In this document: in pieces, positions 56,620-64,000 of the stretch
Layout: each line of letters starts with the position of its first letter
How positions within the stretch are numbered: the first letter of the stretch is position 1
Assembly (NCBI RefSeq): GCF_900078315.1
Contig: NZ_FKBS01000029.1
Span: 481,654-545,653 of the forward strand
DNA from: Bordetella ansorpii
GTDB taxonomy: Bacteria > Pseudomonadota > Gammaproteobacteria > Burkholderiales > Burkholderiaceae_B
Direction: 5' to 3'
Length of the DNA: 64,000 nucleotides
Made by a program: the position numbers and the translations under genes
The notes under the pieces: model-generated
Database searches by the model: none
Seen by the model: the letters and a program-made list of their open reading frames with translations, nothing else
Told to the model about the DNA's origin: nothing

Positions 56620-56686
56620 GGCGAAATGGCAGACCCATGGCGCACACCCCCGTAAGGGTGCGAAGCAATGGGCCGACCGTTTCGCC
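56620..56686 (-). ncRNA. Structured leader hairpin upstream of rpsU
   Basis: On the minus strand, three stacked stems fold into one long hairpin: GGCGAAA/TTTCGCC, GGCCCAT/ATGGGTC (one G:U) and GCACCC/GGGTGTGC, separated by symmetric internal loops. The base is 43 bases upstream of the S21 start. Such leaders often mediate feedback by ribosomal proteins, but this one is not a known motif that I recognise. Confidence 0.5.
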
Positions 56687-56834
56687 CGGGCTGGGGGCAC
56701 CGCCATGCTTGCGACGGCGCCACAGCCACAAAAAAGGCAAAGGGATCATCTAGGATCGGTGGTAACTCGGCAATTTAACATGAACCTGCCCGAATTGCCA
56801 ACATGCCATCTGGATTTCGCAACAACAGGACCGC

Positions 56835-57131
56835 TCAATCCTCTGCGCCGCCGGCATGCGGCCCGCCCTCTTCCTCAACCGGAGGCAGGCTGCGCCATTC
56901 GGTCGCGACAATCTCGATCAGCCGCTCGGGCGGCACACCCAATGCCTGCGCCAGGCCGAACAACGTCGAAATGGTCGGCTGACGAATACCGCGCTCGATT
57001 CTCGACACGAAGGTGCGATCGAGGTTTGCCTTATGGGCGAGTTCCTCCTGGGAAATCGCCCGCGCCAGCCTTTGCTGACGCAGGGTTTCGCCAAAGATTA
57101 CAGGGAGATTGCGCGCGGGGATATCGGACAT
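56835..57131 (-). CDS. XRE family transcriptional regulator
   Basis: This 98-residue repressor-like protein has an HTH at about residues 13-65 (FGETLRQQRLARAISQEELA, HKANLDRTFVSRIERGIRQP, TISTLFGLAQALGVPPERL) and an acidic Gly/Glu-rich C-terminus. It is divergent from the glycosyltransferase gene. Three regularly spaced GCCTATA sites in the gap are the likely operators. Confidence 0.9.
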   Translation of the reverse strand: MSDIPARNLPVIFGETLRQQRLARAISQEELAHKANLDRTFVSRIERGIRQPTISTLFGLAQALGVPPERLIEIVATEWRSLPPVEEEGGPHAGGAED

Positions 57132-57154
57132 CGCGCCACGCTAGAGGTGATGTA

Positions 57155-57194
57155 GCCTATAATCCACGGCCTATAGGCACAGTGCCTATAGGCA
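57155..57194. promoter_or_regulatory. Three operator-like sites between the XRE and glycosyltransferase genes
   Basis: GCCTATAA at 57155-57162, the perfect 10-bp palindrome GCCTATAGGC at 57169-57178 and the perfect 12-bp palindrome TGCCTATAGGCA at 57183-57194 are spaced about 14-15 bases between centres. The first overlaps TATAAT (57158-57163), a possible -10 element for the plus-strand gene. The arrangement suggests cooperative repression. Confidence 0.6.
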
Positions 57195-57226
57195 TCATCA
57201 GATCGAAGATCGCTTGGCGGGAAGCA

Positions 57227-58399
57227 ATGAGGATCGGAATTTTGTGCGGGCATTTCGGATTCGGCGGCGGGACGGAACGCTATGCGCGGGACGTCGTTTC
57301 AGCTCTCGCGAAAAGGCAGCGAAAGCAAGCCCCATACCCGCCCTTCCCTCAGGCCATTCATTCAACCGGCGACATGGACTACTGGCTGCTGGCCGAGGGA
57401 AACCACCGCCTGCCCCACACGCCCGGCGCTTCGCTGTGGGTCTTCGCCGAACGCCTGGATCCGGACGTTCCGGAATACGGGCTGGTGCATCCCGTCAAGC
57501 TGGGCTACGGATGGCTGCCCAGAAAGCTGCGAGGCGCGATGCACACACCAGTCTTGAAACGGATGCGCCGGGAAATGCGCCTGGACCTGACCATCAGCAT
57601 GAAGGCAACCGTGGCGGCCGATCTGGCCGTATGCGGATTCACCCTCCAGGGAGAGACCCGGGCGCGCGGCCTGCGCCGGGGCTGGCTGACGCGCAGGCGC
57701 ATGGATATGGAGAGGCAGGCCTATGCCGCGTCCGGGCACATCGTGGCTCACTCGCGAGCCATTGCTGACGAACTGATCGGCCTGTACGGCATACCGGCCT
57801 CGAAGATCACGGTCGCCTACCCGCCCGTGGATGAACAGGTGTTCCAGCCCATCCCCACATCTGCCAGGACACGACTGCGCGCCGCGCTCGGCATGCCTCC
57901 AGACAAGGTCGTGTTCTTGTTTCCGTCCACAGGACATCATCGCAAAGGATTGGCCGCCTTGATCCGATTCTTCGGCCAGACCGACCTGCCGGTGCTGTTG
58001 CTGATCGCCGGCAACGCACCATCGGCAGCCTTGCCGCCCAACGTCCGCTACTTGGGCTATCAGCGAGACATGGCACCGCTCTATCAGGCATCGGACTTCA
58101 CCATCATGAATTCCGCCTACGAGCCGTTCGGCCTGGTGGGCGTGGAGTCCGTGCTGTGCGGCACGCCCACGCTGCAGACCTTGGTCACAGGGTGCGTGGA
58201 GACGCTGTCGCAAGAGGCATGCACAACGTTCCAGCACGATGATGCAGCGCAAATCCACTCGGCCATACGGTGCGCCACCCTCCGCGCCCAGTCGGGCTCC
58301 GCCCGCCTGGAGTCGCCGCGCGCGTGCTTGAGCTATGCGCCGTCACTCGATGAACACGCACGGATCTTGCTGGACCTGGGGCGAAAAGTCCTTTCATGA
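57227..58399 (+). CDS. Glycosyltransferase family 4-like protein
   Basis: This 390-residue GT-B glycosyltransferase has the N-terminal Rossmann start MRIGILCGHFGFGGGTERYA, the linker VAYPPVDEQVFQP, the GLAALIRFFGQTDLPVLLLI nucleotide-sugar region and the C-terminal EPFGLVGVESVLCGTP donor-binding E-x7-E motif. It probably adds a sugar to a lipopolysaccharide core or polysaccharide. The ATG at 57227 fits the family start. Upstream open codons are a shadow of the opposite strand. It overlaps the ligase gene by 4 bases. Confidence 0.9.
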   Translation: MRIGILCGHFGFGGGTERYARDVVSALAKRQRKQAPYPPFPQAIHSTGDMDYWLLAEGNHRLPHTPGASLWVFAERLDPDVPEYGLVHPVKLGYGWLPRKLRGAMHTPVLKRMRREMRLDLTISMKATVAADLAVCGFTLQGETRARGLRRGWLTRRRMDMERQAYAASGHIVAHSRAIADELIGLYGIPASKITVAYPPVDEQVFQPIPTSARTRLRAALGMPPDKVVFLFPSTGHHRKGLAALIRFFGQTDLPVLLLIAGNAPSAALPPNVRYLGYQRDMAPLYQASDFTIMNSAYEPFGLVGVESVLCGTPTLQTLVTGCVETLSQEACTTFQHDDAAQIHSAIRCATLRAQSGSARLESPRACLSYAPSLDEHARILLDLGRKVLS

Positions 58400-59709
58400 A
58401 CGAAAAAAACAGAGATTCGAAAACGTCCATCGCCGTCTTGGCAACGGCAACGACGGTACTCGGACTGGCCTTCCCGGTGCTCGCAATTACGGTACGGCAC
58501 GCCGCCAGCGCAATCCAGTTCGCCCTGGCCCTGACCTGCGTGGCCGCATTGGTGACACGGCCGTGGCGCCAGTTGCGCCTGCGGCGCGGACAAGGCGCTG
58601 CCGTGGCCTGGATATTCGGCGCTTGGCCGCTGCTGGTGGGCGGCCACATGCTTCTGAACGGCTACTTCGACGGCCCTGCGCTGGAACGAGCCCTGCGGTT
58701 CGCCTTGGCAGCCATGGCGCTATGCGTCCTGACGCACTTGCGCGCAACGCCGCTGCGTCGCATCGGCACTGCTTTCGCCCTGGGCGCGATAGGCTCGGTG
58801 TATGTCGCCCTGGAAAGCTGCTGGCACGCCCTGCCCGGACAATTGCTGCAGTGCAGAGCGTCGAACGGTTTCACTAACCCAGTCCCTTTCGGCGGCATGG
58901 CCTTGACGCTCGGCATGTGCGCCCTGGCCTCCTTGCGTTTCGAGTTTCCGCATCTATCTCGGCTCGATCGCATCGTCCGCGCGGTGGGAGCAGCTTGCGG
59001 GCTGCTGGCGTGCGGACTCTCGCAGACCCGCGGCGCATGGATCGCCGCCCCGGTGCTGTTGATAATCGCTGCGGCTCCCTGGCACGCCACATGGCGTGCG
59101 CACTTGCGTCCCGCAGGGCATTTCGTGCTTATCCCACTCGTCGCGCTGCTCGTGTCCGCCATCGCCATCTTCGGCGATACGTTCATGCTCCGCTTCCATG
59201 AAGCCATGAGCGACGTCGCCGCATACCGGCAGGGCGCGACGCATTCATCGATCGGAGCAAGACTGGAGATGTGGCGCACGGCCACGGATATATGGCGCCA
59301 GGAGCCGTGGTTCGGCGCCGGGGCCGGTCAGTGGCCCCAGGCATTGGCACAACAGGAAGCAAAAGGACTGGCGGACAGCTATATCAAGGGCTTCAGCCAT
59401 CCCCATAACGACTACCTGCAAATGCTGACGGAATCCGGCATCGCAGGCTTGGCGCTGCTGCTGGCCACTTACGCCACGCCTGCCGCCTACGCATGGCAGC
59501 GGCGGCACGCGACCGATACCTGCACCGCCATGTCCGCGCACATGTGCATCCTGGTATGCACCGCCATCGCCATCTTCAGCCTGACCGAGAGCATGCTGCA
59601 GATAAAGTTCCAGGTGGCGTTCTTCAGTTGCCTGATGAGCCTTTGCCTGGCTGGCGCGTTGGCCCCTTGCGACACTCCCGCGGCGGCAGGCAAGCCGCCC
59701 GCGATCTAG
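58396..59709 (+). CDS. O-antigen ligase-like membrane protein
   Basis: This 437-residue protein has about ten transmembrane helices and the Wzy_C/WaaL periplasmic-loop motif GFSHPHNDYLQMLTESGIAG with the typical H-N-x-x-L core. WaaL-type proteins join O-antigen to lipid A-core, but polymerases of the same family look alike. It follows the glycosyltransferase with an ATGA overlap. The two genes form a small, XRE-linked operon. Confidence 0.9.
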   Translation: MNEKNRDSKTSIAVLATATTVLGLAFPVLAITVRHAASAIQFALALTCVAALVTRPWRQLRLRRGQGAAVAWIFGAWPLLVGGHMLLNGYFDGPALERALRFALAAMALCVLTHLRATPLRRIGTAFALGAIGSVYVALESCWHALPGQLLQCRASNGFTNPVPFGGMALTLGMCALASLRFEFPHLSRLDRIVRAVGAACGLLACGLSQTRGAWIAAPVLLIIAAAPWHATWRAHLRPAGHFVLIPLVALLVSAIAIFGDTFMLRFHEAMSDVAAYRQGATHSSIGARLEMWRTATDIWRQEPWFGAGAGQWPQALAQQEAKGLADSYIKGFSHPHNDYLQMLTESGIAGLALLLATYATPAAYAWQRRHATDTCTAMSAHMCILVCTAIAIFSLTESMLQIKFQVAFFSCLMSLCLAGALAPCDTPAAAGKPPAI

Positions 59710-59768
59710 CGTACGGCCTGCCGCACAGGCACACCGGGACGAAGCGCCCCGGTGCCGAAGGGGTCGCG

Positions 59769-60308
59769 TCAGGTCGCAGACCCCTTGCGGACCCACGCCT
59801 CGAGCTGGTGCGGACGCAGGCTGTCGTAGTCTTCGAACGGCTGGTGGATCCAGGGATTCGTGGGCAGCTTGTCGACGAAATAGTCGGGCGTGGCCTTGGA
59901 ATGCCCCTTCCACCACAGCACCGCGCTGCGCAGCTCGGTGATGGCGGGGAACTGCGTCGTCAGGTGCTCGCACACCCGGTTGAACGTCAGCCCCGTGTCG
60001 ACCATGTCGTCGACCAGCAGCACCCTGCCCTGCGGCGCGCCGCGGGTGATGGTGATGAACTGGGCGATATCCAGGTCGCCCTGCTTGGTGCCGGCCGCCT
60101 CGCGATAGCTGCTGGTGGCCAGGATGCCCAGCGGCACGTCGAAGATGCGCGACATGACGTCGCCCACCCGCACGCCGCCGCGCGCCAGGCACAGGATCAG
60201 GTCGAACTGCCAGCCCGACTCGTACACCTGCAGCGCAAGCCGCTCGATCAGCTTGTGATACTGATCCCACGATACCCACAGATCGCGATCGGTACTGGCT
60301 GGCAGCAT
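59769..60308 (-). CDS. Phosphoribosyltransferase domain protein
   Basis: This 179-residue protein has the PRPP-binding loop VLLVDDMVDTGLTFNRV at about residues 92-108 and an N-terminal SWDQYHKLIERLALQVYESG and ILCLARGGVRVGDVMSRI. It resembles Gpt/hypoxanthine phosphoribosyltransferases that lie downstream of purA, and could salvage a purine base. The base specificity cannot be read by eye. It starts 10 bases after the purA stop. Confidence 0.9.
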   Translation of the reverse strand: MLPASTDRDLWVSWDQYHKLIERLALQVYESGWQFDLILCLARGGVRVGDVMSRIFDVPLGILATSSYREAAGTKQGDLDIAQFITITRGAPQGRVLLVDDMVDTGLTFNRVCEHLTTQFPAITELRSAVLWWKGHSKATPDYFVDKLPTNPWIHQPFEDYDSLRPHQLEAWVRKGSAT

Positions 60309-60318
60309 GACGGACTCC

Positions 60319-61686
<1,368 letters not shown>

Positions 61687-61707
61687 TTAGGTGATTACTT
61701 CAAAACT

Positions 61708-62865
61708 TCACAGTGCCCGGACCGTCCAGGCGCCATCCTGCAGCGCCAGCTCGCGGTCGCAGACGAATTCGTCCTGGCCGTGCTCATGGCCAGGCAGCAC
61801 CTGGACCACGATCTCGCCAGCGCGCCGCAGGCCGCGCACGGCCTCGGCCAAGGCGGGATCCTGGCTCCAGGGAGCGCGCACGGCCTGGGCGCGCTCGGCC
61901 GGCGGCAGGCCGGCGGCCAGCTTGCGCAGATCGAGGCTGAAACCAGTGGCCGGACGGGCCCGGCCGAAAGCGCGGCTGACGTTGTCGTAGCGGCCGCCGC
62001 GCACCAGCGCGTCGTGCCAGCCTTCGGCGTAGACGGCAAACGTCGCGCCCGAGTGATAGGCGTAACCGCCCACGTCGGCCAGGTCGATGCTGATGGCGAC
62101 CTGCGGCAACGCATCCAGCAGGGTTTGCAGGCCATCGAGCGCCTGGCCCAGGCCGGGCAGCGCCGGCAGGCGCTCGCGGGCCTCGGCCAGCACCTCGGGA
62201 CCGCCGTACAGTTCGGTCAGGGCGCGCAGCGCGGCCAGCGTCTGCGGGGCGACGGGCGCGTCGCCCTGCCCCAGTTCGGCCAGGCCGGGACCATCCTTCT
62301 CGCGCAGCAGCATGATGATGGCGTCGACGTTGGCCTTTGCGGCCGGATCGGACTCCAGGATGGCATGCAGCACGCCAGGGTGGCACAGGTCCAGCCTGGG
62401 CTGGCGCACGCCGGCGATCTCGAGCGTCTCGAGCACCATGCGCAGGATTTCCAGGTCGGCCTCGACACCGGCATGGCCGTAGATCTCGGCACCGATCTGC
62501 AGCAGTTCGCGGCTGGACAGCAGGTCTGCCGGTCGCGCATGCAGCACGTTGCCGCAATAGCAAAGCCGCGTGACGCTGGTTCGATTGAGCAGGTGCGCGT
62601 CGATGCGCGTGACCTGCGTCGTCATGTCGGCGCGTACGCCGAGCGCGCGGCCGGACAACTGGTCGACCAGTTGGCACGTCTGCAGCGTGAGATCGCTGCC
62701 CGTGGCGGACAGCAGCGAATCGATGTACTCGACCAGGGGCGGCGCGACCAGTTCGAATCCGTACGTACGGTACAGATCGAGCAGTTCGCGGCGCAACTCT
62801 TCGATGCGCCGGGCTTCGGCCGGCAATACGTCGGCGAAGCCTTCGGGCAGCAACCAGTTACCCAT
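61708..62865 (-). CDS. hisZ: ATP phosphoribosyltransferase regulatory subunit HisZ
   Basis: This 385-residue protein is a histidyl-tRNA synthetase paralogue without tRNA synthetase activity. It has [20 protein letters not shown] at the N-terminus, [19 protein letters not shown] and [11 protein letters not shown]-type motif 3, which is HisZ-like. It works with the short HisG in the first step of histidine synthesis, although hisG is not in the window. The ATG at 62865 is the family start. It lies between purA and hflC, as in related beta-proteobacteria. Confidence 0.93.
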   Translation of the reverse strand: MGNWLLPEGFADVLPAEARRIEELRRELLDLYRTYGFELVAPPLVEYIDSLLSATGSDLTLQTCQLVDQLSGRALGVRADMTTQVTRIDAHLLNRTSVTRLCYCGNVLHARPADLLSSRELLQIGAEIYGHAGVEADLEILRMVLETLEIAGVRQPRLDLCHPGVLHAILESDPAAKANVDAIIMLLREKDGPGLAELGQGDAPVAPQTLAALRALTELYGGPEVLAEARERLPALPGLGQALDGLQTLLDALPQVAISIDLADVGGYAYHSGATFAVYAEGWHDALVRGGRYDNVSRAFGRARPATGFSLDLRKLAAGLPPAERAQAVRAPWSQDPALAEAVRGLRRAGEIVVQVLPGHEHGQDEFVCDRELALQDGAWTVRAL

Positions 62866-62909
62866 GAATTTATCCGGATGACGCCGCGCGACGTGCGCGG
62901 GGCGTTGCC

Positions 62910-62950
62910 AAAACAAAAACGGCTGAGGGGGCGTAAGCCCCGCTCAGCCG
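62910..62950 (-). terminator. Intrinsic terminator after hflC
   Basis: On the minus strand GGCTGAGCGGGG-CTTACG-CCCCCTCAGCC followed by GTTTTTGTTTTGG ends the hflKC transcript. hisZ must start after it. Confidence 0.9.
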
Positions 62951-63054
62951 TGTGCGGAATGTTTTCTAGCTTACGCGGCATTATACATGCTCGCGCCGCC
63001 GTTGGCGTGACAAGGCCGGACCGCCCGCGAGCGGCCCGACTGGAGGATGCCCGA

Positions 63055-63960
63055 CTACTGGCGGGCGGCTTGCGGCGCCGCCGGCCGCGAACCCGGATTC
63101 GGGTTCTTGAAGTAGTTGAAGAAGTCGGAGCTGGGATCGACGACCAATACGTCGCCGGGCTTGGAGAAGGCCGAACGGTAGGCTTCCAGGCTCTTGTAGT
63201 AGTCGTAGAACTCGGGGTTCTTGCCAAAGGCCTGCGCGTAGATGTTGCTGGCCTGCGCATCGCCTTCACCCATGACAGCCTGAGCCTTGGCATAGGCCTG
63301 GGCCACGATGACCTCGCGCTGGCGGTCGGCCTCGGCGCGGATCTTCTCGCTTTCGGCGGCGCCGATGGAGCGCAGTTCATTGGCCACGCGGGTACGCTCT
63401 GCTTCCATGCGGCGGTAGACCGACTCGGAGATCTCGGGCGCGAACTCGATGCGGCGCAGGCGCACGTCGACCACTTCCACGCCCAGGGGCTGGGCGCGGC
63501 GGGCCACGTTGGTCAGGATTTCGGCCATGACCTTGTCGCGCTGCGTGGAGACCACGTCGCTGACGGTGCGCACGTTGACGGAGGCATTCAGGGCATCGCG
63601 GATCTGGGCCTGCAGGCGTTCCTGGGCGGCGCGTTCGTTGCCGCCGAAGGTGACGTAGTACAGGCGCGGATCGGCGATGCGCCACTTCACGTACGAGTCG
63701 ATCAGCAGGTTCTTCTTTTCGGAAGTCTGGATACGCTCGGCATCGGTGGACTCGATGGTGAGGATGCGCTTGTCGATGGTGACGACGTTCTGGAACGGCG
63801 GCGGCAGCTTGAAGTACAGGCCGGGCTCGCTGATGATCTTGCGGACTTCACCCAGCGAGAACACCAGGGCGTAGTCACGCTCGCGCACGGTGAAGACGCA
63901 GGAAGACAGGGCGGCCAGCGCGATGAGCAATCCGACCAGGATGGGCATGAGACGTTGCAT
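63055..63960 (-). CDS. hflC: Protease modulator HflC
   Basis: This 301-residue SPFH (band 7) protein has an N-terminal transmembrane helix (LMPILVGLLIALAALSSCVF), then the SPFH domain (FTVRERDYALVFSLGEVRKI, TVSDVVSTQRDKVMAEILTN) and a coiled coil (EAERTRVANELRSIGAAESE). With HflK it forms the large complex that encloses the FtsH protease in the inner membrane. The hflK gene begins to the right of the window. A terminator follows it. Confidence 0.95.
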   Translation of the reverse strand: MQRLMPILVGLLIALAALSSCVFTVRERDYALVFSLGEVRKIISEPGLYFKLPPPFQNVVTIDKRILTIESTDAERIQTSEKKNLLIDSYVKWRIADPRLYYVTFGGNERAAQERLQAQIRDALNASVNVRTVSDVVSTQRDKVMAEILTNVARRAQPLGVEVVDVRLRRIEFAPEISESVYRRMEAERTRVANELRSIGAAESEKIRAEADRQREVIVAQAYAKAQAVMGEGDAQASNIYAQAFGKNPEFYDYYKSLEAYRSAFSKPGDVLVVDPSSDFFNYFKNPNPGSRPAAPQAARQ

Positions 63961-63977
63961 GTTCCGGATTCCTCGGG

Positions 63978-64000
63978 TTAGCGCGACATGCGGTCGCGGG
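63978..64000 (-). CDS. hflK: Protease modulator HflK, last codons
   Basis: The final 23 bases read as the end of a frame on the minus strand with the residues RDRMSR and a TAA stop, 17 bases before hflC. Position and the conserved hflK-hflC order identify it. The rest lies outside the window. Confidence 0.8.

Overview
The window is about 64 kb of high-GC, densely coded chromosome from a beta-proteobacterium of the Alcaligenaceae, most likely Bordetella or Achromobacter. This rests on the BrkB-type membrane protein, a Bug-family periplasmic binding protein, a BPSS1780-type membrane protein, the purA-hisZ-hflC-hflK neighbourhood, and the proteins themselves. The species cannot be fixed from the sequence alone. 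Almost everything looks chromosomal and native. I see no insertion sequence, prophage, integron or CRISPR array.

Layout. 1-4.5 kb: end of a BrkB/YihY membrane protein, a CBS protein, dusA, thrB and a BPSS1780-type membrane protein. 3.7-13.5 kb (minus strand): a compact Tad/Flp pilus locus (pilin, TadG-like, TadE-like, an unknown secreted protein, RcpC/CpaB, RcpA secretin, an FHA-TadA fusion ATPase, TadB, TadC, DUF192). It lacks its own prepilin peptidase and TadZ. 13.9-16.4 kb: a tiny lipoprotein and a phosphocholine-type phospholipase C. 16.5-17.9 kb: a CesT-type type III secretion chaperone followed by an unrecognised 297-residue protein, the most promising undescribed module here. 18.1-24.5 kb: entericidin, a fumarylacetoacetase-family hydrolase, and the hemC-hemD-hemX-hemY-ppa cluster. 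24.4-26.1 kb: two TerC proteins and a 40-residue membrane ORF.

26.4-35 kb: sucCD, a DUF2889 protein, metE/metR (divergent) and recA-recX with an SOS box. 35-39 kb: a TctDE-like two-component system and an MFS organic acid transporter. 39.1-44.5 kb: a possible small RNA, rdgC, a PyrB with an N-terminal extension resembling an HTH, lipoproteins, a second entericidin, and an initiator tRNA whose 5' half is overlapped by a DUF2917 gene. 44.7-50.7 kb: a MocR regulator with repeated operator-like sites, a DUF1275 permease, a hybrid histidine kinase and a Bug protein. 50.8-56.6 kb: the macromolecular synthesis genes rpsU, dnaG, rpoD and a tRNA. There is a long geneless stretch between dnaG and rpoD, and a large hairpin in the rpsU leader. 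56.8-59.7 kb: a small XRE repressor with three regularly spaced operator-like sites, divergent from a glycosyltransferase and an O-antigen ligase-like protein. 59.8-64 kb: a phosphoribosyltransferase, purA, hisZ, hflC and the last codons of hflK.

The genes fall into housekeeping blocks (haem, TCA cycle, purine, methionine, replication and transcription) and envelope or host-interaction blocks (Tad pilus, phospholipase C, type III chaperone and partner, glycan genes). All functional names come from reading the translated sequence by eye. No database search was run.
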